NCBI GenBank assembly: GCA_029008595.1
Contig: JAQXJH010000081.1
Coordinates: 1 to 62,303, forward strand
Direction: 5' to 3'
Source of the DNA: Bacillota bacterium
Lineage (GTDB): Bacteria > Bacillota > Clostridia > Oscillospirales > Acutalibacteraceae
Length of the DNA stretch: 62,303 nt
Part shown: piece by piece, positions 33,441 to 43,000 of the stretch
How positions within the stretch are numbered: the stretch's first letter is position 1
Layout: every line of letters begins with the position of its first letter
Program-made: the position numbers and the translations under genes
The notes under the pieces: model-generated
What the model saw: the letters and a program-made list of their open reading frames with translations, nothing else
What the model was told of the DNA's origin: nothing
Databases searched by the model: none

Positions 33441-33479
33441 AACTCCCGCCGGGCAAAATGGCCGGGCGGGAGTTTTTTG
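33441..33479 (+). terminator. Rho-independent terminator behind ftsZ
   Basis: AACTCCCGCC (33441-33450) pairs with GGCGGGAGTT (33465-33474), with a further short inner stem and a six-T tail. It closes the division cluster. Confidence 0.92.
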
Positions 33480-33492
33480 TTCCAAAACGCTC

Positions 33493-33521
33493 TTTACAGA
33501 ACCGCCCGAGTATTGTAAAAT
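33493..33521 (+). promoter_or_regulatory. Sigma-A promoter for pyrH-frr
   Basis: TTTACA (33493-33498) and TAAAAT (33516-33521) are separated by 17 bp, with a TG in the extended -10 position. It lies directly after the ftsZ terminator. Confidence 0.75.
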
Positions 33522-33553
33522 GGAAGAAACAAAACCGGAGAGGTGTTTTTTTC

Positions 33554-34261
33554 ATGGAGCCAAAATATAAACGCGTTTTGCTCAAACTGAGCGGCGAGGC
33601 GCTTGCCGGCGAGGCAAAAACGGGTCTTGACTTTGATACCGTTCTCAAAATCTGCGAAGCGATCAAGGCCTGTGCCGATCTGGGCGTTCAGGTCGGCATC
33701 GTGGTCGGCGGCGGAAACTTCTGGCGCGGCCGTTCCAGCGGTAAAATGGACCGCACGCGGGCAGACCATATGGGAATGCTTGCAACCACCATCAATGCGC
33801 TCGGCGTATGCGATGCGCTGGAGCAGCTGGGAACACCGGTGCGTGTGATGACAGCGATCAGCATGCAGCAGATCGCCGAACCGTATATCCGCAACCGCGC
33901 CGTGCGTCATCTGGAAAAGGGACGCGTTGTGATCTTCGGCTGCGGAACGGGCAATCCCTTCTTTTCCACCGATACGGCGGCCTCTCTGCGCGCGGCGGAG
34001 ATCGATGCGGATATTATCCTGAAGGCCACCATGGTCGACGGTGTTTACGACAGTGACCCCAAAAAGAATCCGGATGCCGTAAAATACGATACGCTTTCGT
34101 TTGATGAGGTTCTTGGCAAACACCTTGCCGTGATGGACAGCACTGCGGCTTCCATGTGCTCCGATAACCATATCCCGATTCTGGTCTTCAGCCTGGACGA
34201 CCCGCACAACATCGTCCGTGCGGTCTGCGGCGAAGAGATCGGCACCATTGTCACCCGATAA
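33554..34261 (+). CDS. pyrH: UMP kinase
   Basis: PyrH phosphorylates UMP to UDP, the entry to pyrimidine nucleotides. The protein has 235 residues and begins [15 protein letters not shown], with [13 protein letters not shown] as the phosphate-binding loop. MRVITAISM-like and [15 protein letters not shown] segments complete the family profile. The ATG at 33554 follows GGAGAGGTG. It is paired with frr, as in most bacteria. Confidence 0.97.
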   Translation: MEPKYKRVLLKLSGEALAGEAKTGLDFDTVLKICEAIKACADLGVQVGIVVGGGNFWRGRSSGKMDRTRADHMGMLATTINALGVCDALEQLGTPVRVMTAISMQQIAEPYIRNRAVRHLEKGRVVIFGCGTGNPFFSTDTAASLRAAEIDADIILKATMVDGVYDSDPKKNPDAVKYDTLSFDEVLGKHLAVMDSTAASMCSDNHIPILVFSLDDPHNIVRAVCGEEIGTIVTR

Positions 34262-34300
34262 CCCGATTCCTAAAAATCAGAAAGGCAGGGCGAACAGAAA

Positions 34301-34855
34301 ATGAAAGAAATTATTTCCGCTTCCGAGGAGAAAATGAAAAAAACGATTGCGGTGCTCGCAAAGGAGTATGCCGAGATCCGCGCCGGCCGTGCAAATCCTG
34401 CTGTGCTGGATAAGATCACCGTGAATTATTACGGCAGCGAAACGCCGATCAATCAGGTGGCTGCCATCGCCGTGGTGGAAGCCCGCACGCTGACGATTCA
34501 GCCGTGGGATGCGTCCATCTGCCGCGCGATCGAAAAGGCGATCCAGACGTCGGATCTTGGGATCAATCCGCAGAGCGACGGCAAGGTGATCCGCCTTTCG
34601 TTCCCGCCGCTCAATGAGGAGCGCCGCCGTGCCCTCACAAAGGACATTGCCAAAATGGCAGAGGAAAGCAAAATTGCGATCCGCTCCATCCGCCGTGATG
34701 CGCTCGACAAGCTGAAGGCAGAAAAGAAGAATTCGTCCATCACCGAGGACGACCTCAAATCCGCCGAAAAAACCATGCAGGATCTGACCGACAAGTACTG
34801 CAAGGAAGCCGATCAGCGCAGCGCGGAAAAAGAAAAAGAGATTATGGAAATCTGA
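34301..34855 (+). CDS. frr: Ribosome recycling factor
   Basis: RRF splits post-termination ribosomes with EF-G. The protein of 184 residues has the three-helix bundle sequence with the conserved RAGRANPAVLDKI near residue 30. It also has ERRRALTKDIAKMAEESKIA and the RSIRRDALDKLK segment. It follows pyrH after 39 bp and precedes uppS, the usual order. Confidence 0.97.
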   Translation: MKEIISASEEKMKKTIAVLAKEYAEIRAGRANPAVLDKITVNYYGSETPINQVAAIAVVEARTLTIQPWDASICRAIEKAIQTSDLGINPQSDGKVIRLSFPPLNEERRRALTKDIAKMAEESKIAIRSIRRDALDKLKAEKKNSSITEDDLKSAEKTMQDLTDKYCKEADQRSAEKEKEIMEI

Positions 34856-34878
34856 TCCGGCAGGCCGGAACCGCCGAG

Positions 34879-34911
34879 AGCCGTCTGGCTTTCGGCGGCG
34901 ACGGCTTTTTT
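34879..34911 (+). terminator. Possible terminator between frr and uppS
   Basis: AGCCGTC (34879-34885) pairs with GACGGCT (34900-34906), and six T follow. A competing longer hairpin just upstream (34871-34898) overlaps it. It may only partly end transcription, since no new promoter precedes uppS. Confidence 0.6.
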
Positions 34912-34939
34912 GGATTCATAAAAAAGAGGATTCAGCTTC

Positions 34940-35686
34940 ATGTCAATTTTTAAACGAAAAAAGGCGAAGGAGCAGCCGGAGAGTGCAGCGCTGCCGCAGC
35001 ATGTGGCGCTGATCATGGACGGCAACGGGCGCTGGGCAAAAAAACGCGGGCTGCCCCGTTCTGCCGGTCACCGCGCAGGCGCCGAGAATTTCAAAAAGAT
35101 CGTGCGCTACGCCTCTGCGCGCGGCATCCGTTATCTTTCGGTCTACGCCTTTTCAACCGAAAACTGGAACCGCCCGCAGGAGGAGGTCAGTACACTGATC
35201 TCGCTGTTTATCCAGTATCTGGACGAGGCGCTGCGCGATTTTGTCGGGGAAAACATCCGTGTGCGCTTTATGGGGGAAACCGATCGTTTTCCGCAGGATC
35301 TGCAGGATCTGATTGCCCGTGTGGAAGAGACTTCGCACGACCGAACCGGGATGACGCTGAACGTCTGTCTGAATTACGGCGGCCGCTGCGAGCTGAAGGA
35401 TGCGATGCAGAAGATCGCCCGCCGCGTGCAGTCCGGCGAGCTTGTCCCGGAGCAGATCACCGAACAGACGATCTCCGATTCGCTTTACTGTCCCGACGAA
35501 CCGGATCCCGATCTGATCGTACGCCCGAGCGGGGAGCTTCGCCTTTCGAATTTTCTTCTCTGGCAATCGGCGTATTCGGAGCTGGTATTTATGGACGTTC
35601 TCTGGCCGGATTTCGGGCCGGAACAGTTTGATGAAGCCATTGCAGAATACCAGAAGCGCAGCCGCCGCTTCGGTGCGATCCGGTAA
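34940..35686 (+). CDS. uppS: Undecaprenyl diphosphate synthase (cis-prenyltransferase)
   Basis: UppS condenses FPP with eight IPP to make undecaprenyl diphosphate, the carrier lipid for wall precursors. The protein of 248 residues has the hallmark HVALIMDGNGRWAKKRGLPR and GHRAGAE. FSTENWNRP and the C-terminal RPSGELRLSNFLLWQSAYSE-type segment complete it. It begins a conserved run with cdsA, dxr, rseP, ispG and polC. Confidence 0.97.
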   Translation: MSIFKRKKAKEQPESAALPQHVALIMDGNGRWAKKRGLPRSAGHRAGAENFKKIVRYASARGIRYLSVYAFSTENWNRPQEEVSTLISLFIQYLDEALRDFVGENIRVRFMGETDRFPQDLQDLIARVEETSHDRTGMTLNVCLNYGGRCELKDAMQKIARRVQSGELVPEQITEQTISDSLYCPDEPDPDLIVRPSGELRLSNFLLWQSAYSELVFMDVLWPDFGPEQFDEAIAEYQKRSRRFGAIR

Positions 35687-35722
35687 GAAAGAAAATATCG
35701 TAGAGAGGAAGAGTGTCGCCCG

Positions 35723-36565
35723 ATGAAACAGCGCGTCGTTTCCGGAGTGGTCGGAGCATTGATTTTGTTTGCGGTTCTGGCAGCCAGCTTCTGGGTGCCG
35801 GTTTGTCTGAATATCGGAATTGCGTTTGTGGCGGTCGTCTGTGCATGGGAGATCGCCGGCGCCACAGGATGCCGTCCCTACCGTTCCGTTACAGCGGCCG
35901 GTATGCTGTTTTCTGCTTTCCTGCCCATGGTACCGGCATTTTCCGCGGGAAAATATCCGGTCGCATTTACGGCGCTCTGTGTTTATGCGTTCTGCCTGTT
36001 TGCTCATCAGATCTTTCATCATAAGCAGATTCCGTTCCCGAACCTGATGACCAACCTGGGAATGTGCGCTCTGACGGCGACGTCGCTCAGCTGCCTTGTG
36101 CGGATACGCGATTTCGGGCAGACACCTGCCGACGGCATCTTTTTGATCCTGCTGACGCTGATCGCCGCATGGACGTCCGACATGGGCGCTTATTTTGTAG
36201 GTGTCCGGTTCGGAAAACACAAGCTTGTGCCTGAAATCAGCCCGAAAAAAACGGTAGAAGGCTTTTTCGGGGGGATCGCGGGCTGCGTACTCTGTATGGA
36301 ACTGGCGGCCGTCGTATACCACTTTGCGTTCCGTCCCGCGGGCAGCATTTCGTTTTTTGCCGTCGGGCTTGCCGCTGCGGTCTGCTCGGTGGTATCCGTT
36401 GCGGGAGATCTTTCGTTCTCGCTGCTCAAGCGTTCCTACGGCATCAAGGATTTCGGCAATATCATGCCGGGGCACGGCGGTGCGCTTGACCGGTTTGACA
36501 GCGTGATTTTCGTTGCGCCGTTTCTTTATCTTCTGACACAATATTTACCGATTATTCATGCATGA
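35723..36565 (+). CDS. cdsA: Phosphatidate cytidylyltransferase CdsA
   Basis: CdsA makes CDP-diacylglycerol from phosphatidic acid and CTP, the branch point of phospholipid synthesis. The integral membrane protein has 280 residues with about eight hydrophobic segments. It carries the C-terminal signature GDLSFSLLKRSYGIKDFG followed by PGHGGALDRFDS. The ATG at 35723 follows GAGAGGAAG. It is between uppS and dxr, as in most Firmicutes. Confidence 0.95.
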   Translation: MKQRVVSGVVGALILFAVLAASFWVPVCLNIGIAFVAVVCAWEIAGATGCRPYRSVTAAGMLFSAFLPMVPAFSAGKYPVAFTALCVYAFCLFAHQIFHHKQIPFPNLMTNLGMCALTATSLSCLVRIRDFGQTPADGIFLILLTLIAAWTSDMGAYFVGVRFGKHKLVPEISPKKTVEGFFGGIAGCVLCMELAAVVYHFAFRPAGSISFFAVGLAAAVCSVVSVAGDLSFSLLKRSYGIKDFGNIMPGHGGALDRFDSVIFVAPFLYLLTQYLPIIHA

Positions 36566-36666
36566 ATTCCCCCGGCGGGAGTACAATGAAGATACGGAGA
36601 AAACGGGCGTCCGTGCAGACTGCATTGGAAGCCCTTCTTTTTCACCATCGGAAATGAGGGACTGAA

Positions 36667-37815
36667 TTGAAACAATCCATGATTTTGCTCGGCTCCACAG
36701 GTTCCATCGGAACGCAGGCACTCACGGTGGCAAAGGCGCACGGCATCCGCATCAATGCGCTGACCGCCCGCCGGAATACGGCGCTGATGGAAGAGCAGAT
36801 CCGCTGCTTTCGTCCGCGGGTTGCCGTGATGAGTGAGCCGGCTGCCGCCGCAGACCTGCGGCAGCGGGTGGCGGATTGCCCGGTGCGGGTGCTTTCCGGC
36901 GAGGAAGGCGTGCTGGAAGCGGCACAGGGCGAAGCCGAAGTGGTGCTCAATGCGCTGGTCGGCATCGCGGGTCTCCGGCCGACGCTCTGTGCGCTGCAGG
37001 CCGGCAATACGCTGGCTCTGGCAAACAAGGAGACGCTCGTTGCCGGCGGCGAACTGGTCACAGCGGCTGCCCGGCGTGCCGGTGTGCCGATCCTTCCGGT
37101 CGACAGCGAGCATTCCGCAGTTTTCCAATGCCTGCAGGCGCTGCCGCCGAACCGTGCACTCAAAAAAATCATTCTTACCGCATCCGGCGGGCCTTTTTTC
37201 GGGAAAACCAAGGAAGAGCTTGCCGGTGTTACGGCAGCTCAGGCGCTCAGACACCCCAACTGGAGCATGGGGGCAAAGGTCACCGTCGACAGCGCGACCA
37301 TGATGAATAAAGGGCTGGAAATTATGGAGGCGGCATGGCTGTTCGGCCTGCCGGAATCGCAGATCGATGTGGTCGTTCACCGGGAAAGCGTCATTCATTC
37401 GATGGTGGAGTTCGACGACGGCGCGGTTCTGGCGCAGCTGGGCGTACCGGATATGAAGCTGCCGATCCAGTATGCGCTGACTTATCCGGAACGGCTGCCG
37501 TGCCCTTCGGAGCCGCTGAGCCTTACGAAATACGGAAAGCTGACGTTTTTTGAACCGGATAAAGACACTTTCCGCTGCATGGAGCTTTGCCGCGAGGCGA
37601 TCCGCCGCGGCGGATTGGTTCCGGCAGCGGCTAACGGAGCCAACGAGGCTGCCGTGGAGCTTTTTCTGCAGGGCAGGATCGGCTTTTTGCAGATTCCGGA
37701 TCTGGTGGAACGCGCCATGCAGCGCCAGGAAAACGCTCCGGCGGATTCCGTCGATGCCGTTCTGGAGGCGGACCGGCGTGCGGCGGCCTTTGTGCGTGAA
37801 CAGAGCAGACAATGA
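36667..37815 (+). CDS. dxr: 1-deoxy-D-xylulose-5-phosphate reductoisomerase
   Basis: Dxr converts DXP to MEP with NADPH in the non-mevalonate isoprenoid pathway. The protein has 382 residues. The NADPH site is LLGSTGSIGTQAL; NKETLVAGG and the metal and substrate site PVDSEHSAVFQ follow. The start is a TTG at 36667 behind a GAGGGA site. Together with ispG downstream it shows that the organism uses the MEP pathway. Confidence 0.96.
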   Translation: MKQSMILLGSTGSIGTQALTVAKAHGIRINALTARRNTALMEEQIRCFRPRVAVMSEPAAAADLRQRVADCPVRVLSGEEGVLEAAQGEAEVVLNALVGIAGLRPTLCALQAGNTLALANKETLVAGGELVTAAARRAGVPILPVDSEHSAVFQCLQALPPNRALKKIILTASGGPFFGKTKEELAGVTAAQALRHPNWSMGAKVTVDSATMMNKGLEIMEAAWLFGLPESQIDVVVHRESVIHSMVEFDDGAVLAQLGVPDMKLPIQYALTYPERLPCPSEPLSLTKYGKLTFFEPDKDTFRCMELCREAIRRGGLVPAAANGANEAAVELFLQGRIGFLQIPDLVERAMQRQENAPADSVDAVLEADRRAAAFVREQSRQ

Positions 37816-37851
37816 TAAGCTGCGTAAGCAGCGGGAAGGCAGGGGATCCCG

Positions 37852-38901
37852 ATGAACACCGTTGTAACCATTATTCTGGCAGTTCTGCTGTTCGGACTGG
37901 TTATTTTTCTGCATGAGCTGGGTCATTTTCTGTCGGCAAAGGCATTCGGCGTAAAAGTGAATGAATTTGCGCTCGGAATGGGGCCGAAGCTTTTCTCCTT
38001 CGGAAAAAAAGAAACGAAATATTCGCTGCGTCTGCTCCCGATCGGCGGTTTTTGTGCCATGGAGGGCGAAGACGAGGAAAGCGAGGATGAGCGCGCGTTC
38101 AACCGGCAGAAGGTGTGGAAGCGGATCATCATCGTTGCCGCGGGAGCGATCATGAATATCCTGCTCGGTTTTCTGCTGATGATCTGCCTGACCGTGCAGG
38201 AGGATGCGTTCAAGTCCACCACGGTCGTTGCGACCGGCGACGCCGTTTCGGTGGAAAACGGCGCGTTTGAACCGGGCGACCGTATTACCGCGATCAACGG
38301 ATATCGTATTTATAACGATTACGACCTGAATTTCAGTCTTTCGCGCTATGCGGATGAACCGATGGAATTTACCGTCGTCCGCAGCAGCGGAGAAAAAACA
38401 ACGCTCACCGGCGTTACGCTGGATTATTCCAAAATCACCGGCCAGGACAACGGCTTTGCCTTTACCGTGCAGTCGGTGCCGAAAACCTTTTTTACCGTCG
38501 TCAGTCAATCGGCAAAGAGCGTTCTCTCCATTACGCGGCTGGTCTGGGCGAGCCTTCTCGATCTGATCTCCGGTAAATACGGGCTGGAAGCGGTGTCCGG
38601 CCCGGTCGGAACGGCGCAGGTGATCGGCGAAGCCGCTTCGCAGGGCGCCAATTTTGTGGAATCACTGAACAACATTCTCTGGATCATGGCTCTGATCACC
38701 GTCAACCTCGGTGTATTCAATCTTCTGCCGGTTCCCGCGCTGGACGGCGGCCGTCTGTTGTTTTTGCTGGTGGAGGCCGTCCGCCGCAAGCCGATCCCTC
38801 AGAAATACGAAGGTTGGGTTCATGCGGCCGGTTTTGTGATCCTGATCGGCTTTATGCTGATCGTGACGTTCAACGATGTCTGGCGTCTGATCAGAGGATA
38901 G
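37852..38901 (+). CDS. rseP: Site-2 protease RseP (RasP)
   Basis: RseP is a zinc membrane protease that cuts single-pass substrates within the membrane, for example anti-sigma factors and signal peptides. The protein has 349 residues. The HExxH is in FLHELGHFLSAKAF near residue 22, a PDZ domain is in the middle, and the second motif is LLPVPALDGGRLLF. RasP is its B. subtilis counterpart. It lies between dxr and ispG. Confidence 0.95.
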   Translation: MNTVVTIILAVLLFGLVIFLHELGHFLSAKAFGVKVNEFALGMGPKLFSFGKKETKYSLRLLPIGGFCAMEGEDEESEDERAFNRQKVWKRIIIVAAGAIMNILLGFLLMICLTVQEDAFKSTTVVATGDAVSVENGAFEPGDRITAINGYRIYNDYDLNFSLSRYADEPMEFTVVRSSGEKTTLTGVTLDYSKITGQDNGFAFTVQSVPKTFFTVVSQSAKSVLSITRLVWASLLDLISGKYGLEAVSGPVGTAQVIGEAASQGANFVESLNNILWIMALITVNLGVFNLLPVPALDGGRLLFLLVEAVRRKPIPQKYEGWVHAAGFVILIGFMLIVTFNDVWRLIRG

Positions 38902-38927
38902 CGTTTGGAAAGGGCATGATTTGGAAA

Positions 38928-39983
38928 ATGGAACGCAGAAAAACAAAGGAGATTTCCGTCGGAAAGCTGAAGATCGGCGGCAGCGCCCCCATAACGGTGC
39001 AGTCGATGCTGAATGTTCCGGCGTATGATATTGCGGCAAACGTCCGCCAGGCAAAGGAGCTTGCCACAGCCGGGTGTGAGATCATCCGCTTTGCCGTGCC
39101 GGACAGAGCAAGCACCGCGTTGGTGGAAGCCATCAAAAAGGAAGTTGCGGTGCCGCTTGTGGCCGACATTCATTTTGATTACCGGATCGCGCTCGACTGT
39201 GCGGCGGCCGGGGTGGATGCGATCCGCATCAACCCCGGAAATATCGGGGATCCGTCCCGGGTCCGTGCGGTAGCAGACGCCTGCCGCCTGCGCGGGATCC
39301 CGATCCGCATCGGGGTCAATTCCGGTTCGGTGGAACCGGAGCTGCTGAAAAGGTACGGACGCCCTTCGCCGCAGGCACTGTGCGAAAGTGCGCTCGGCCA
39401 TGCGCGCCTGCTGGAAGCGTGCGATTTTGACCGGATCGTTTTGTCGCTCAAATCCTCCTCCGTACAGGATATGACGGAGGCGTATGAGCTGGTGGCGCAG
39501 CAGTGTGATTATCCGCTGCATCTCGGCGTCACCGAGGCCGGAACCGAGCGGATGGGACTGATCCGCTCCTCGGCCGGCATCGGCTCGCTGCTTCTGCGCG
39601 GGATCGGCGACACGATTCGCGTTTCTCTGACCGCCGACCCGGTGCGCGAGGTTGCCGCCGGGGTCGATTTGCTGCGCGCTCTCGGCCTGCGTGAGGAAGG
39701 CTGCACGATCGTTTCCTGCCCGACCTGCGGCCGCACGAAGATCGATCTGATCGGTCTGGCCAACCGGGCGGAACAGCGGCTGCGCGGCTGCAAAAAGCGG
39801 CTCAAGGTCGCGATCATGGGGTGCGCGGTCAACGGCCCGGGCGAAGCGCGCGAAGCCGATATCGGCATTGCGGGCGGCGACGGCTGCGGCCTGCTTTTCA
39901 AAAAAGGAGAAATCGTCTGCAAAGTTCCCGAAGAGAGGCTGTTGGACGCTTTGCTGGAGGAAATTGATCGGATGGACGGCTGA
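38928..39983 (+). CDS. ispG: 4-hydroxy-3-methylbut-2-enyl-diphosphate synthase IspG
   Basis: IspG reduces MEcPP to HMBPP with a 4Fe-4S cluster. The protein of about 351 residues begins with RRKTKEISVGKLKIGG and has the TIM-barrel segment ADIHFDYRIAL. The cluster-binding cysteines are in SCPTCGRTKID and in VAIMGCAVNGPGEA. The start is taken at 38928; an ATG at 38916 is too close to the GGAAAGGG site. Downstream is polC. Confidence 0.93.
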   Translation: MERRKTKEISVGKLKIGGSAPITVQSMLNVPAYDIAANVRQAKELATAGCEIIRFAVPDRASTALVEAIKKEVAVPLVADIHFDYRIALDCAAAGVDAIRINPGNIGDPSRVRAVADACRLRGIPIRIGVNSGSVEPELLKRYGRPSPQALCESALGHARLLEACDFDRIVLSLKSSSVQDMTEAYELVAQQCDYPLHLGVTEAGTERMGLIRSSAGIGSLLLRGIGDTIRVSLTADPVREVAAGVDLLRALGLREEGCTIVSCPTCGRTKIDLIGLANRAEQRLRGCKKRLKVAIMGCAVNGPGEAREADIGIAGGDGCGLLFKKGEIVCKVPEERLLDALLEEIDRMDG

Positions 39984-40021
39984 GCTGTCCTTCCTTTTGT
40001 TTCGAAGGGGTTGTTTGCACA

Positions 40022-43000
40022 ATGGCAGATGCGGCAGAAAAAAGAAAGATCCGCTCCTTCCTGCTGCGGTTTGGAATCGCGCCCGAACAGATCGAAGCCG
40101 TTCCGGACGGAGAGATCCTGAACATGAATATCGATTACGGCAGCCGGTCGCTTTCGGTGGAAATTGCATTTGATGCGCCGGTGGAACCAAAAGGCCTGTA
40201 TGCCCTGCAGACGATGCTGGAAGCGTCCAGACTGGGGCTGAGAAAAGTACGAGTCCTGCCCAGATACCCGGAGGAAGCCTTTTGCGCGGAATGCTTTCCG
40301 GAGTTGGTGCAGGAGCTTGCCGAACGGCATGTCAGCGTCAACGGCACGCTGAAGGATGCCGCTGCCCGGCTGGAAGACGGCAAACTGATCATTACGCTGC
40401 GCCACGGCGGTTATTCCGTCATCAGCGCACGCGGGTTCGGCAAGGAACTGGAAAAGCTGATCCGGGAACGGTACGGCAGAACGGTTCCGGTGGAATTTGA
40501 CGGTGTGCTGTATATGGAGGCGAATGATCCGCAGTACATTGCGCAGCAGGAAAAAAGCGCGGAGGAACATAAACGCGAAACCGCTGCCAAAGCGGTAGAA
40601 CAGCACCATGCCGAACAGAAGCAGTCGGCGGCGGTCAAACGGGTCGATGTGCCGGAAATCGAGATCCGCCCCGAGGGCTTTAAGCCGCAGATCGTGATGT
40701 CTACGGCGGAACCGATCATCGGCAAGCTGATTCACGCGCAGCCAAAGGCGATCGATGACCTGAGCGACGAGGACACGCAGGTGACGGTGTGGGGCGACGT
40801 TCTTTCCTGCGAAATGAAGGATACCCGCGACGGAAAGCGTGTCATCGTCACCATTACGATCACCGATTACACCAATTCCGTTTCGCTCAAGGCGATCCCG
40901 GAAAAAGAAAAATCCAGACCGTTTCAGGAGCTTTCCGCCGGGGATACGCTGCTTGTCAACGGCCAGTACGCATTTGATACCTATGATAAGGATTATTCCA
41001 TCAAGCTGCGCGACGTCAACCGCGTGCAGAAGCTGAAGGTCGTTGACCGTGCGCCGCAGAAGCGCGTGGAACTGCATATGCATACCAACATGTCGGCCAA
41101 CGATGCGCTTGCTCCGGCCGAAAAGATCGTGAAGCGTGCCTACGAATGGGGGCATCCGGCAGTTGCGATCACGGACCACGGTGTTGTGCAGGCGTTTCCG
41201 GATGCCATGAGCGCCGTGTCCGATATCAGGAAAAAGGGCGGCAATATCAAGGTCATTTACGGAACCGAGGCGTATTTTGTCAACAATATGATCCCGATCG
41301 TGACCGATGCGCCCGATGTTCCGCTGGAAAGCGAATATATCGTTTTTGATCTGGAAACAACGGGACTCAGCCCCGCGGCGGAACGCATCACGGAGATCGG
41401 TGCCGTGCGCATCCGGGACGGAGAGATCAAAGAGGAATTCAACACCTTCTGTTATCCGGAAAAACCGATCCCCGCAAAAATCACGGAGCTGACCGGCATA
41501 ACGGATGAAATGGTGGCAGATGCTCCGCGAGAGGAAGAGGCGCTGCGCGCTTTTCTGGCCTTCTGCGGTGAAAACCCGATCCTTGCCGCGCACAATGCTC
41601 CGTTCGACACCTCCTTTCTGAAGGCGGCTCTCAAGCGCTGCGGGATCACGTTCCCCTTTGCCGCGGTCGATACGCTGCCGCTGGCGCGTGCTCTTCTGCC
41701 GGATCTGAAGAACCATAAGCTCGACACGATCGCAAAGGCGCTCAAGCTGCCGGATTTCAACCATCACCGCGCCTGTGACGACGCGCGGATGCTGGCGAAT
41801 ATCTTTCTGCTGCTGCTTCAGCGCGTCAAAGAGGATACCAGCGCCAAAAAGGTTTCGGAACTGAACACGTCGCTGGCCGGCGGCGATCCGAAAAAGATCC
41901 CGTCCTACCACCAGATCATTCTCGTAAGAAATCAGGTCGGACTGAAGAATCTGTATAAGCTGGTCTCAAAAGCACATCTGGATTATTTCTATAAACGCCC
42001 CCGCATCCCCAAAACGGAGCTGAATGAACTGCGCGAGGGACTGATCATCGGTTCTGCGTGCGAGGCGGGCGAGCTGTTCCGGGCGATGGTAAACGGCGCC
42101 TCCTGGGACGAGCTGAAGCAGATCGCGCGCTATTATGACTATCTGGAGATCCAGCCGGTCGGCAACAACCGGTTCATGCTGCGGGAAGGAACGGTCAAAA
42201 GCGAAGAGGAACTGCGGGATTTTAACCGGAAGATCGTCAGGCTGGGCGACGAACTGAACATTCCGGTCGTTGCAACGGGCGACGTGCATTTTCTGGAGCC
42301 GTATGACGATACCTACCGCGCGATCCTGCTGGCGGGCCAGGGCTACAGCGACGCCGACAATCAGCCGCCGCTGTTTTTCCGCACAACGGCAGAGATGCTG
42401 GAGGAATTCTCTTATCTGGGCAGGGAAAAAGCGTTCGAGGTCGTGGTGACGAACCCGAACCGCATTGCCGATATGGTCGAGGAGGTCGAGCCGGTTCTCA
42501 GCGGATTCTATCCGCCGGAGATCCCCGGTTCCGACGAAGAACTGCAGAAGATCACCTGGGAGCGCGCAAAAAGCATCTACGGCGATCCTCTGCCGCAGAT
42601 CGTGTATGACCGCCTGAAAAAGGAACTGGATTCCATCATCAACAACGGGTATTCGGTTCTGTATATGGCGGCGCAGAAGCTGGTCGCAGATTCCAATGCA
42701 CACGGCTATCTGGTTGGCTCCCGCGGTTCCGTCGGTTCGTCCTATGTTGCCAATATGGCCGGCATTTCCGAGGTGGATCCGCTTTCTCCTCATTATGTCT
42801 GCCCGAAATGCAAATATTCCGAATTCTTTACCGACGGTTCTGTCGGTTCCGGATTCGATCTTCCCCCGAAGGACTGCCCGGAATGCGGAACACCGCTGAA
42901 CCGGGACGGCCACGAAATTCCGTTTGAGACCTTTCTCGGCTTCGGCGGCGACAAAGTGCCGGATATCGACCTGAACTTCTCCGGCGAATATCAGAACCTT

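Noticed and set aside
36559..36587. TACAAT before dxr as a promoter
   Set aside because: No acceptable -35 at 16-18 bp; dxr is probably read from upstream.
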